10,197 nt of DNA from Bacillota bacterium (GCA_021779235.1 JAJYBA010000046.1:1-10197); one strand, 5' to 3'; counted from the first letter of the stretch, positions 1 through 7,435 are shown. Made by a program: numbers and translations. The notes: generated by a model from the letters alone, not told the origin.

Positions 1-115
1 GTTTTAATCTTCTCCATGCATCCTGCCAATAGGTCATACTAGGCCTTAATATTTCATCAGCGTTAGCACCCTCACATCCAATTATTTCAAACTTTTCTTT
101 CAATAACTGTGCCAT
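1..115 (-). CDS. oppC: Oligopeptide ABC transporter permease OppC, second copy (5' part only)
   Basis: The first 38 codons of a permease gene, cut by the left edge of the window. The protein starts MAQLLKEKFEIIGCEGANAD and matches the N-terminus of the complete OppC at 3726-4643 at all but a few positions (S5L, Q10E, N16G as seen). The ATG is at 113-115, preceded on the minus strand by an AGGAGGGG Shine-Dalgarno sequence that overlaps the oppB2 stop codon. The gap to oppB2 is 11 nt, the same as in the other copy. Only the cytoplasmic tail before the first membrane helix is visible, so whether the gene is intact beyond the edge cannot be judged. By family, it would form half of the transmembrane pore of a peptide importer together with OppB2. 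Confidence 0.9.
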   Translation of the reverse strand, partial: MAQLLKEKFEIIGCEGANADEILRPSMTYWQDAWRRLK

Positions 116-126
116 ACTTTCCCCTC

Positions 127-1062
127 CTATCTCTTTTCTCCGGTTAACCTTATTCTTGGGTCAATCAATCCATATACTATATCTACTAAAACATATGAAA
201 TTATTACTAACGCACATAAGAAAACTGTTTGCCCCATAATCATAGTATAATCTCTATCTCCAACTGAAGTTACAAAGTTAAAACCGAACCCTGGAATTGC
301 AAATATACTTTCTATAACAAAAGAACCTACGAATATACCTGCCAATTGCGGTCCGAGTATTGTGATCGCTGGAAGTATGGCATTTCTAATAACATGTTTC
401 CATACTAAACTAAGTTTTGTGATACCTTTAGATTTTGCTGTCAATATATAATCTTGACCTATTATATCAAGGGTATTCGCTCTCATATATCTTGCATAAG
501 TAGCTATAGAACCAAAGCTTAAGGCTATACTTGGTAATATAGTGTGTTTAAAGCTTCCCCATCCTGTGGATGGCAGCCACATATTTTGAACTGTAAAGAA
601 ATATTGCAGTAAAGATGCCATAACAAAGCTTGGTACAGAAATACCTAATATTGCTATAAACATAACCAGATAATCTGGCCATTTTCCTCTATTAAATGCT
701 GCTACTATTCCTAGGCTCACTCCTATAAAGAATCCCATAGAAATCGCCTGGATACCTAATCTTCCCGATACTGGTGCGTGTAATTTTATAACATCACTAA
801 CTTTTCTTCCTTGGTAAGCAAGTGATTCTCCTAAATCTCCATGAAGTACAATATTTTTCATAAATCTGCCGTATTGTACTATCACTGGTTGATCTAAACC
901 ATATTTTGCGTAGAAGTTTGCTCTTATTTGTTCTGGCAATTTTCTTGCCATGGATGCCAACGGATCTCCTGGAATAGCATGTATCAACATAAATGTGATA
1001 GTAGCTACTATCCAAAGAGTCACAAACATATAGCCTAATCTCTTAAGTATAAATTTAAACAT
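127..1062 (-). CDS. oppB: Oligopeptide ABC transporter permease OppB, second copy
   Basis: A 311-residue inner-membrane permease of the peptide/nickel family (BPD_transp_1 fold), normal in length. It has about six hydrophobic segments (roughly residues 9-29, 100-122, 132-157, 175-195, 235-257 and 279-300). The cytoplasmic EAA loop, which docks onto the ATPases, runs at about 204-231 (TAKSKG...NAILP). It differs from the OppB at 4655-5590 at only 10 of 311 residues: F13, I61, V120, K127, S170, H173, I179, I200, I275 and M276 here. No premature stop or frameshift is present. The ATG at 1060-1062 has a GGGGGGA Shine-Dalgarno sequence about 11 nt upstream, looser than in the other copy. It is the first gene of the second operon and is followed after 11 nt by oppC2. 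No receptor gene lies directly upstream. Function is well supported by family; substrate range is not visible. Confidence 0.93.
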   Translation of the reverse strand: MFKFILKRLGYMFVTLWIVATITFMLIHAIPGDPLASMARKLPEQIRANFYAKYGLDQPVIVQYGRFMKNIVLHGDLGESLAYQGRKVSDVIKLHAPVSGRLGIQAISMGFFIGVSLGIVAAFNRGKWPDYLVMFIAILGISVPSFVMASLLQYFFTVQNMWLPSTGWGSFKHTILPSIALSFGSIATYARYMRANTLDIIGQDYILTAKSKGITKLSLVWKHVIRNAILPAITILGPQLAGIFVGSFVIESIFAIPGFGFNFVTSVGDRDYTMIMGQTVFLCALVIISYVLVDIVYGLIDPRIRLTGEKR

Positions 1063-1288
1063 TTTTTTAAAATCCCCCCATCATTAATTTTTAAGAAGTT
1101 GATTTTATTTTGGTTCATAGTCAAATCATAGCTTAAAACCATGTAAACCTTTTCATTTTAATAATTTTATTTATTCTAATAATATAGTATGTCCACTTTC
1201 CTTTTATTAGTATTAAATAAAATTATATGATTGGTCAAGTTTACTTAATTGCAAAAGTATTTACATTGTAAATATTCCGATAATTTCG

Positions 1289-1344
1289 AATTTAAACTAT
1301 AATCGAGTTCTGAACTAATAACTTAGTTATGGTTAGTTTAAATT
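1289..1344 (-). repeat. Inverted repeat in the oppB2 leader
   Basis: AATTTAAACTA (1289-1299) and TAGTTTAAATT (1334-1344) form a perfect 11-bp inverted repeat around a 34-nt interior. The interior carries two smaller repeats, AGTTC/GAACT and ATAAC/GTTAT, so the region could fold as a branched structure in the leader RNA or serve as a protein-binding site. No poly-U run follows on the minus strand, so it is not a simple terminator. Confidence 0.45.
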
Positions 1345-1404
1345 ATCATTTGCTCTTCACATTTGCAATTTATATGGAACTACTTTTGTTTCGGTTTCAG
1401 TTTC

Positions 1405-1433
1405 ATGATATACCATCTTAAGTGGGAAATCAA
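1405..1433 (-). promoter_or_regulatory. Putative sigma-A promoter for operon 2 (oppB2-oppC2)
   Basis: On the minus strand a -35 TTGATT (1428-1433) is followed by exactly 17 bases and a -10 TATCAT (1405-1410). These are 4/6 and 5/6 matches to TTGACA/TATAAT. Transcription would start near 1398, giving a leader of about 335 nt before oppB2. Three GAAAC units at 6-nt spacing (1388-1404) lie over the expected start site. A weaker alternative, TTGACC (1233-1238) with TAATAC 17 bases away (1210-1215), lies closer to the gene. Confidence 0.45.
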
Positions 1434-1678
1434 GATAAATTCCTCTTATAAAATAGCATTTTTGTAAATGTTTAATGTTTTTTACAAATTTTATAATTTA
1501 CTAAGGTTAAATTAAATTTAGCCTGAAATTTTTATTTTATATATGATTTTATATATCATTTTTCTACATTTTAATCACTTACTTCACTCCTTTAACTTTT
1601 TAATAAAAGATATTCCATTTTAAATTTCCTCTTTTGGTTTCATCATATAAAAGAGTAGATTTTAATCCTATGTATAAC

Positions 1679-1712
1679 AAAAAAAAGATGAGAAATATCT
1701 CATCTTTTTTTA
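1679..1712 (-). terminator. Rho-independent terminator of the oppABCDF operon
   Basis: The hairpin has stem AAGATGAG/CTCATCTT extended by A/T pairs (1681-1693 with 1698-1710) and a 4-nt loop. Reading on the minus strand, it ends in a long U-run. It lies about 17 nt past the oppF stop codon. Because the A-run and T-run flank the stem symmetrically it could also stop transcription from the left. It separates operon 1 from operon 2. Confidence 0.85.
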
Positions 1713-1728
1713 TATTCACTACTAAATT

Positions 1729-2694
1729 TTAATCAAACAAATGACAAGCAACATAGTGTTCTTTTTCTACTTCCTTAAGAATTGGTGTTTGTTCACTACA
1801 AACCGGTTTTGCATATCTACATCTAGGTGCAAATCTGCAACCAGGTTTTGGATTTATAGGGCTTGGTACTTCACCCTCTAGTTTGATTCTCTCTTTGTTT
1901 CTTTCAACTTCTGGATCCGGTACTGGTATTGCCGATAATAGCGCTTGAGTATATGGATGAAGTGGTTTTTCATATAGATCATGACTACTTGCAAGTTCTA
2001 CCATCGTTCCAAGATACATTACGCCTACTCTATCTGATATATGTTTAACCATTGATAAATCATGAGCTATAAATAAATACGTTAAGCCTAACTCCTGTTG
2101 AAGCTGTATCAAAAGATTAACAACTTGTGCTTGAATTGAAACATCAAGTGCTGAAATCGGCTCATCGCATACTATAAATTCTGGTTCTATAGCTAGCGCT
2201 CTTGCTATTCCTATTCTTTGTCTTTGTCCACCTGAGAACTCATGTGGAAATCTTGAACCATGTTCTTTATTAAGTCCTACTAACTGTAAAAGTTCATATA
2301 TTCTATTAGTTCTTTCTTGACCAGTGTAAAGATTATGAATATCTATACCCTCACCAATTATATCTCCAACAGTCATTCTTGGATTTAATGAAGCATAAGG
2401 ATCTTGGAATATTATTTGTGCTCTTCTAGCAAAATCTTTTTTTGCTTTTTTATCTAATTTATGAACATCAATCCCATCAAATAATACTTCTCCACCAGTG
2501 GCACTATACATGCCCATTACAGTTCTTCCGCAAGTGGTTTTTCCGCAGCCAGATTCTCCAACAAGTCCTAAAGTTTCACCTTTTCTTATAAAAAAGCTAA
2601 CATCATCGACAGCTTTTAAAGTAGCATCTTTGCCAACCTGAAAGTATTTTTTTAGATTCTTAACCTCTATTAAAATTTCATTATTGTTAGCCAT
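1729..2694 (-). CDS. oppF: Oligopeptide ABC transporter ATP-binding protein OppF
   Basis: A 321-residue cytoplasmic ATPase that energises the OppBC pore, full length for the family. Visible motifs are the Walker A GESGCGKT at 46-53, Q-loop Gln97, ABC signature FSGGQRQR at 153-160, Walker B IVCDEP at 174-179 with catalytic Glu178, and switch His211. The C-terminal oligopeptide/dipeptide extension carries four cysteines at 286, 292, 299 and 317 (C-X5-C-X6-C-X17-C), the same spacing as in OppD. The start codon overlaps the oppD stop by one base (TAATG), and the AGAGGTGAT ribosome binding site lies inside the end of oppD, so translation is probably coupled. It is the last gene of the operon and is followed by a terminator. 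The SGGQRQR signature and position favour OppF over OppD. Confidence 0.95.
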   Translation of the reverse strand: MANNNEILIEVKNLKKYFQVGKDATLKAVDDVSFFIRKGETLGLVGESGCGKTTCGRTVMGMYSATGGEVLFDGIDVHKLDKKAKKDFARRAQIIFQDPYASLNPRMTVGDIIGEGIDIHNLYTGQERTNRIYELLQLVGLNKEHGSRFPHEFSGGQRQRIGIARALAIEPEFIVCDEPISALDVSIQAQVVNLLIQLQQELGLTYLFIAHDLSMVKHISDRVGVMYLGTMVELASSHDLYEKPLHPYTQALLSAIPVPDPEVERNKERIKLEGEVPSPINPKPGCRFAPRCRYAKPVCSEQTPILKEVEKEHYVACHLFD

Positions 2695-3713
2695 TATTTA
2701 TCACCTCTTAACGCTTCAGGAATATCAACCTTTGGTGCCATAGAATGTTTTAACCAACAGCGAACTTCATGGTTTTCACTTAAAGTTGTAACTTCTGGCA
2801 TCTCTTCTCTGCATATTTGCATACAATACTCACATCTTGCTGCAAACGAACATCCTACTGGTGGTTTAAGTAAATCCGGTGGCGTTCCTTGTAGGGAATA
2901 AAGTTTACCTTTATTTTCTGTACCTAATCTTGGAACTGATTGTAACAGCGCCCAAGTATATGGGTGTTGTGGATTTTTAAATATTTCATCCGTTGTTCCA
3001 TGTTCTATGATTTCCCCTGCATACATTACTTGTATTCTATCTGCAACGTCTGCAACAACTCCTAAATCATGGGTTACAAGGATAACTGCTGTTCCAAGTT
3101 TCGCTTGAAGATCCGCAATAAGTTCCATTATCTGAGCTTGTATTGTAACATCTAGAGCAGTTGTTGGTTCGTCTGCTATAAGTATTTTAGGGTTGCAAGC
3201 TAGCGCTATAGCTATCATCGCTCTTTGTCTCATACCACCTGAAAATTCATGTGGGTATTGGTGAGCTCTCTTATCAGCATCAGGAATATTAACAAGCTCT
3301 AACATTTTTATGGCTTCGTTCATAGCTTCAGTTTTACTCATACCTCTGTGTATTATTAAGCTTTCTGCTATTTGTTTTCCAATAGTCATAGTAGGATTTA
3401 AAGAAGTCATAGGATCTTGGAATATCATGGAAATATCTGAACCTCTTAACTCTCTAAGTTCTTTTTCTGACATAGTACTAATGTTTTTACCATCAAATAA
3501 TATTTGTGAACCCTTTTTAATTTCACCTGGTGGCTCTGGAATTAACCTCATTAAAGATTTTGAAGTAACAGTTTTACCACATCCAGATTCCCCAACTACA
3601 GCCAAAGTTTCTCCTTTTTTTAAATAAAAAGAAATACCTCTTACAGCCTGTACCTCACCAGCATAAGTATGAAATGAAACTCTTAAGTCTTTTACTTCTA
3701 ATATTTTTTCCAT
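2694..3713 (-). CDS. oppD: Oligopeptide ABC transporter ATP-binding protein OppD
   Basis: A 339-residue ATPase, the partner of OppF. It has Walker A GESGCGKT at 41-48, Q-loop Gln99, signature FSGGMRQR at 157-164, Walker B ILIADEP at 177-183 with Glu182, and switch His215. The GGMRQR signature is typical of the OppD/DppD branch. The C-terminal extension has cysteines 288, 294, 301 and 319 in the same C-X5-C-X6-C-X17-C layout as OppF, plus an extra Cys297. A related DppD is known to bind an Fe-S cluster in this region; that this one does is inference. The ATG at 3711-3713 follows a GGGAGGA Shine-Dalgarno sequence next to the oppC stop codon. The TAA overlaps the oppF ATG by one base. Confidence 0.95.
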   Translation of the reverse strand: MEKILEVKDLRVSFHTYAGEVQAVRGISFYLKKGETLAVVGESGCGKTVTSKSLMRLIPEPPGEIKKGSQILFDGKNISTMSEKELRELRGSDISMIFQDPMTSLNPTMTIGKQIAESLIIHRGMSKTEAMNEAIKMLELVNIPDADKRAHQYPHEFSGGMRQRAMIAIALACNPKILIADEPTTALDVTIQAQIMELIADLQAKLGTAVILVTHDLGVVADVADRIQVMYAGEIIEHGTTDEIFKNPQHPYTWALLQSVPRLGTENKGKLYSLQGTPPDLLKPPVGCSFAARCEYCMQICREEMPEVTTLSENHEVRCWLKHSMAPKVDIPEALRGDK

Positions 3714-3725
3714 AATTCTTCCTCC

Positions 3726-4643
3726 CTATTGGCGTAATCTTGGATCCAGCGCATCTCTTAAACCATCACCTAGCAATGTAAATGATAACATAGTTAAACT
3801 AATAAATAGTGATGGGAAGAATAACTGATAAGGATAAAACATTAAGTTTGGTTGTGCTGCAGATGCTAAAGCCCCCCAACTTGTATTTGGTGATTGAATT
3901 CCTTGTCCTAAATAACTTAAGAAGGCTTCTCCAAATATAAAACTTGGAATGTCGAAAGTAATAGCTACAATCATTATTCCTAAGGTATTTGGAAGTAAAT
4001 GTTTTGCAATAATTCTTGAAGGATTAGCACCTAGTGCCGTAGCAGCTAGCACATATTCCTGTTCTTTTATTTGTAATAACTGTCCACGTACAAGTCTTGC
4101 CATTCCAACCCATCCTGTTATAGTCATGGCAATAATAATAGCTCCGATACCCTTTTGAAATATTAATGAAACTAATATAACAACTACTAGATAAGGAATA
4201 CTTCCAAGTATCTCAACTATTCTCATCATAATGTCATCGATAAGTCCACCGAAAAATCCAGCTATTCCACCGTAGATACTACCTACTACAGTATCTACAA
4301 AAGCTCCTATAATACCAATGATTATAGAAACCCTACCGCCAGCCCAGACTCTTGAAAATACATCACGTCCAAGATTATCTGTTCCAAACCAGTGCTGCAT
4401 ATTAGGATTAGCATTTACTAAATCATTATTTGTAAGTTCAAAACTAAATCCATTAATATATGGTCCCACAACAGTCATTATTGATATTAAAATTAATATT
4501 ATTAACGAAGCTGTAGCTACTTTGTTTTGTTTTAATCTTCTCCATGCATCCTGCCAATAGGTCATACTAGGTCTTAATATTTCATCAGCATTAGCATTTT
4601 CACATCCAATGATCTGAAATTTTTCTTTCGATAACTGCGCCAT
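3726..4643 (-). CDS. oppC: Oligopeptide ABC transporter permease OppC
   Basis: A 305-residue inner-membrane permease that pairs with OppB to form the peptide channel. It has the long cytoplasmic N-terminal tail typical of OppC (residues 1-42, with the OppC_N-type segment YWQDAWRRLKQNK). The first helix is at about 43-60. A periplasm-facing loop contains the conserved FGTDNLGRDVFSR motif (86-98), and five further hydrophobic segments follow. The EAA coupling loop is at about 200-219 (AATALGANPSRIIAKHLLPN), and the protein ends in the conserved LGDGLRDALDPR. The ATG is 11 nt after the oppB stop, with the GGGGGGAT Shine-Dalgarno sequence overlapping that TAG. The gap to oppD is 12 nt. No sign of truncation. 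Confidence 0.95.
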   Translation of the reverse strand: MAQLSKEKFQIIGCENANADEILRPSMTYWQDAWRRLKQNKVATASLIILILISIMTVVGPYINGFSFELTNNDLVNANPNMQHWFGTDNLGRDVFSRVWAGGRVSIIIGIIGAFVDTVVGSIYGGIAGFFGGLIDDIMMRIVEILGSIPYLVVVILVSLIFQKGIGAIIIAMTITGWVGMARLVRGQLLQIKEQEYVLAATALGANPSRIIAKHLLPNTLGIMIVAITFDIPSFIFGEAFLSYLGQGIQSPNTSWGALASAAQPNLMFYPYQLFFPSLFISLTMLSFTLLGDGLRDALDPRLRQ

Positions 4644-5590
4644 ATTTATCCCCCCTATCTCTTTTCTCCAGTTAATCTTATTCTTGGGTCAATCAATCCA
4701 TATACTATATCTACTAGAACATATGAAATTATTACTAACGCACATAGGAAAACAGTTTGTCCCAAAACCATAGTATAATCTCTATCTCCTACTGAAGTTA
4801 CAAAGTTAAAACCGAACCCCGGAATTGCAAATATACTTTCTATAACGAAAGAACCTACGAATATACCTGCCAATTGTGGTCCTAAAATTGTGATTGCTGG
4901 AAGTATGGCATTTCTAATAACATGTTTCCATACTAAGCTAAGTTTTGTGATACCTTTAGATTTTGCTGTTAATATATAATCTTGTCCTATTACATCAAGG
5001 GTATTCGCTCTCATATACCTTGCATAAGTAGCTATAGAACCAAAGCTTAAAGCTACACTTGGTAATATAGTGTATTTAAATCCGCCCCACCCGGTTGATG
5101 GAAGCCACATATTTTGAACCGTAAAGAAGTATTGCAGTAAAGATGCCATAACAAAACTTGGTACAGAAATACCTAATATAGCTATAAACATAACAAGATA
5201 ATCTGGCCATCGTCCTCTATTAAAAGCTGCTAATATTCCAAGACTTACACCTATAAAAAATCCCATTGATATCGCTTGTATTCCCAGTCTTCCTGATACT
5301 GGTGCATGTAATTTTATAACATCACTAACTTTTCTTCCTTGGTAAGCAAGTGATTCTCCTAAATCTCCATGAAGTACAATATTTTTCATAAACCTACCGT
5401 ACTGTACTACCACTGGCTGATCTAAACCATATTTTGCATAGAAGTTTGCTCTTATTTGTTCTGGCAATTTTCTTGCCATGGATGCTAATGGATCCCCTGG
5501 GATAGCATGTATCAACATAAAAGTGATAGTAGCTACTATCCAAAGAGTTACCATCATATAGCCTAATCTCTTAAGTATAAATTTAAACAT
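4529..5590. repeat. Paralogous repeat block, copy 1 (oppB plus start of oppC)
   Basis: Partner of the block at 1-1062: same orientation, same length, no indels. The homology presumably continues through the rest of oppC (and perhaps oppD/oppF), but the matching part of copy 2 lies off the window. The boundary at the oppB start codon is sharp, since the oppA-oppB spacer here has no counterpart upstream of oppB2. Confidence 0.92.
4655..5590 (-). CDS. oppB: Oligopeptide ABC transporter permease OppB (start set at 5590)
   Basis: A 311-residue permease with about six membrane helices and the EAA loop at roughly 204-231, nearly identical to OppB2 at 127-1062 (10 differences). An in-frame ATG exists 15 nt further upstream (5603-5605), giving MEEMP before MFKF. 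I reject it because that ATG is part of the GGAGGAG Shine-Dalgarno sequence, which sits 6 nt before the ATG at 5588-5590, and because the paralogue also begins MFKFILKRLGYM. The protein forms the translocation pore with OppC. It is the second gene of the operon, 81 nt after oppA with a stem-loop between, and is followed by oppC after 11 nt. Family assignment is secure; substrate preference cannot be read from the permease. Confidence 0.95.
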   Translation of the reverse strand: MFKFILKRLGYMMVTLWIVATITFMLIHAIPGDPLASMARKLPEQIRANFYAKYGLDQPVVVQYGRFMKNIVLHGDLGESLAYQGRKVSDVIKLHAPVSGRLGIQAISMGFFIGVSLGILAAFNRGRWPDYLVMFIAILGISVPSFVMASLLQYFFTVQNMWLPSTGWGGFKYTILPSVALSFGSIATYARYMRANTLDVIGQDYILTAKSKGITKLSLVWKHVIRNAILPAITILGPQLAGIFVGSFVIESIFAIPGFGFNFVTSVGDRDYTMVLGQTVFLCALVIISYVLVDIVYGLIDPRIRLTGEKR

Positions 5591-5619
5591 TGGCATCTCC
5601 TCCATTAATTATAAAATAC

Positions 5620-5642
5620 GCAACAGAGATTTACTCTGTTGC
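5620..5642 (-). terminator. Stem-loop between oppA and oppB (partial terminator or mRNA 3'-end stabiliser)
   Basis: GCAACAGAG (5620-5628) and CTCTGTTGC (5634-5642) form a perfect 9-bp stem with a 5-nt loop, 29 nt past the oppA stop codon. On the minus strand the stem is followed by GTATTTTATAA, a poor U-tract. It is therefore more likely a leaky terminator or a barrier to 3' decay than a full stop. Such elements after receptor genes commonly let the binding protein be made in excess over the permease; that role is inferred here. Confidence 0.7.
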
Positions 5643-5671
5643 ATTTTTATACATTTTGTTTATATTTTTGT

Positions 5672-7363
5672 TTATCTGCCTTGAGTGTATGCATATTTGA
5701 AGTCTTGAGCTCCAAATAATGGTGTCATTACTTTGTTTACATATTTATATCTAAAAGTATTTTTCATTCTGTATGCTAATGGTGATATAACAGCATCATC
5801 TACTACTAAGATTTGCTCAGCTTGTTTGAATAAATCTGTTCTCTTTGCTGGATCAGTTGTAGCAGCAGCTTGTTTAAGTAAATCATCATATTTTGCATTT
5901 GACCAACCAGTTGGAACTATATTTGCTCCAGTCATCCACATATCAAAGAATGTGTTTGGATCGTTATAGTCTCCTATCCATGCCATACCAGCTATTTGAT
6001 AGTCCATTTCATCTGTTCTCTTTTGGAATACTGGCCATTCAACATACTCCATTTTCAAGTCTATTCCTAAATTTTTCTTATACATTTGTTGATCGTATTC
6101 TGCATTTTCTCTAGTTATAGCATCAGTTCCAGATTGTAAGTAAGTGAATGTATTTTTTGCTGGATCTGGATCTGCTCCAATTTCTTTAAGTCCTGCAATT
6201 AATAATGCTTTTGCATCTTTATTTGCATCCTTAAACGCTTTAAGTGGTTCTACACCAACTTTAGCTCTAAAGTCCTCTCCACCTATTTGAAGTGTTGGTG
6301 GGCAGAATCCATACGCTGGTTGTGCTAATCCTCTATTTAAAATTTTAACTCTTTCTTCTCTGTCAACCGCTAAACTAAACGCCTGTCTTATTTTAGCATT
6401 AGCAAAATATTTATTTTTTTGATTAAAGAACACATAATTTGTTCCAGGTGTGTTAGCTTTTAACACATTAAATTTACCTGTTGAATTAAATTTTTCTATC
6501 CATTCTTGTTTAGTAACTGCGGCATAATCAACAGTACCATTAAATAATGAGTTCATTCTTGCTGTTTCTTCTTTTATAATATTAAGACTAAGTTTCTCAA
6601 GTTTAACTGAATCTTTATCCCAATAATTTGGATTCTTTTCGAATTCCATCTTACTTTGGTGTGCCCAATTTTTTAAAACATATGGTCCACAGAATACCAT
6701 AGTATTTGCTTCTGTACCATATTTATCTCCTTGAGCTTTAACTATATCTTCTCTTTGAGGGAACATAACTTTAAAGTAAGTTAAATCTAAGAAATATGGA
6801 CATGGTTTATCTAATGTGAATTGTAGTGTTTTTGCATCTGTTGCCTTAACTCCTACTTCTTCAACCTTTGCTTTTCCAGCATTATAAGCCTGAGCATTTT
6901 TTAAAGGAAATAAAATAAATGCGTATGTTGAACCAACTGCTGGATTAAGTGCTCTTTTAATTGCATATTCAAAATCATTAGCAGTTACTGGCTTTCCATC
7001 ACTCCATTGATAATCTCTTAAATGGAATGTCCATACAGTTTTGTCTTCATTAGTTTCCCATTTTTCTGCTCCTGCAGCTTTTATAACATCTTTACCATCT
7101 TCACCTTGTTCAACTCTAGTTAAACCTTCCATACAGTTAACTAAAACGTCTGATGAGTTAACATCAGTTGCTAATGTTGCATCAAGTGTCTTTGGCTCAG
7201 AAGTTAAAATACCATTCAAATACTGTTCTTTGTCTATTCCTGCTGCAGGTGTATTTCCAGCAGCACCATCCTTTGCAGTGTTTGCTTTTCCGCATCCTAC
7301 TAATGCAACTGATGCACTTAATGATAGTGTTAATAATGCAGCTAATATCTTTTTGCTTTTCAC
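5672..7363 (-). CDS. oppA: Peptide ABC transporter substrate-binding lipoprotein OppA
   Basis: A 563-residue extracytoplasmic receptor of solute-binding protein family 5 (SBP_bac_5) that captures peptides and delivers them to OppBC. The N-terminus is a lipoprotein signal peptide: KSKK, a hydrophobic stretch at 6-20, then lipobox LVGC with Cys24 as the lipidation site. An Ala/Gly/Asn-rich linker runs to about residue 43. The family-5 signature region lies at about 99-141 (KWETNEDKTVWTF, then SDGKPVTANDFEYAIKRALN). The start codon is GTG (7361-7363), preceded by AAGGGGGAA at good spacing; no ATG alternative exists nearby. It is the first gene of the operon and is read divergently from dapA. A dipeptide, oligopeptide or muropeptide ligand is equally possible from sequence alone. 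Confidence 0.93.
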   Translation of the reverse strand: MKSKKILAALLTLSLSASVALVGCGKANTAKDGAAGNTPAAGIDKEQYLNGILTSEPKTLDATLATDVNSSDVLVNCMEGLTRVEQGEDGKDVIKAAGAEKWETNEDKTVWTFHLRDYQWSDGKPVTANDFEYAIKRALNPAVGSTYAFILFPLKNAQAYNAGKAKVEEVGVKATDAKTLQFTLDKPCPYFLDLTYFKVMFPQREDIVKAQGDKYGTEANTMVFCGPYVLKNWAHQSKMEFEKNPNYWDKDSVKLEKLSLNIIKEETARMNSLFNGTVDYAAVTKQEWIEKFNSTGKFNVLKANTPGTNYVFFNQKNKYFANAKIRQAFSLAVDREERVKILNRGLAQPAYGFCPPTLQIGGEDFRAKVGVEPLKAFKDANKDAKALLIAGLKEIGADPDPAKNTFTYLQSGTDAITRENAEYDQQMYKKNLGIDLKMEYVEWPVFQKRTDEMDYQIAGMAWIGDYNDPNTFFDMWMTGANIVPTGWSNAKYDDLLKQAAATTDPAKRTDLFKQAEQILVVDDAVISPLAYRMKNTFRYKYVNKVMTPLFGAQDFKYAYTQGR

Positions 7364-7402
7364 TAAAATTCCCCCTTAAATTTTTCTATGTATTTATATA
7401 GC

Positions 7403-7421
7403 AATAAGTAAAATACTTATT
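7403..7421 (-). repeat. Small inverted repeat before the oppA ribosome binding site
   Basis: AATAAGTA (7403-7410) and TACTTATT (7414-7421) form a perfect 8-bp stem with a 3-nt loop, about 40 nt before the oppA start. It is nearly all A/T, so as RNA it would be weak. It may instead be a protein operator. Confidence 0.35.
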
Positions 7422-7435
7422 AAGCCCTAGTGAAG

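Larger units (their letters stand above)
1..1062. repeat. Paralogous repeat block, copy 2 (oppB2 plus start of oppC2)
   Basis: This block aligns base for base with 4529-5590: both are 1062 bp from the oppB start codon to the same point in oppC, with no insertion or deletion, including the 11-nt intergenic space. Substitutions are scattered, mostly at third codon positions, and roughly nine in ten bases match by eye. Beyond the oppB start codon (1063 onward versus 5591 onward) the two sequences become unrelated. The left end of the repeat lies outside the window. It is a direct repeat in the same orientation. Confidence 0.92.
1063..1680. other. Gene-free interval upstream of oppB2 (leader and promoter region)
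   Basis: About 620 bp of very AT-rich sequence without a credible coding region on either strand; stops are frequent in all frames. I looked for a remnant of an oppA gene (signal peptide, lipobox, the C-terminal YTQGR end) and saw none. It holds a promoter-like pair at 1405-1433, an 11-bp inverted repeat at 1289-1344 and a weaker promoter-like pair near 1210-1238. No T-box motif and no recognisable riboswitch core is visible. Confidence 0.6.

Noticed and set aside
1380..1406. Tiny Lys-rich open frame (MKLKPKQK) on the minus strand that could be a leader peptide
   Set aside because: Its ATG overlaps the predicted -10 element, so that promoter would not transcribe it, and it has no Shine-Dalgarno sequence.
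1063..1680. Remnant of an oppA gene between operon 1 and oppB2
   Set aside because: None of the signal peptide, lipobox, family-5 signature or C-terminal end of OppA could be found on the minus strand; the stretch reads as non-coding.
5591..5605. Upstream in-frame ATG giving a 316-residue OppB (MEEMP extension)
   Set aside because: That ATG is embedded in the GGAGGAG Shine-Dalgarno sequence of the true start at 5590, and the paralogue starts at the same MFKF.
7041..7401. Plus-strand frames of 77-112 residues opposite the oppA 5' end
   Set aside because: Antisense shadows of the signal peptide and N-terminal region of oppA; no ribosome binding site and a composition mirroring the real gene.
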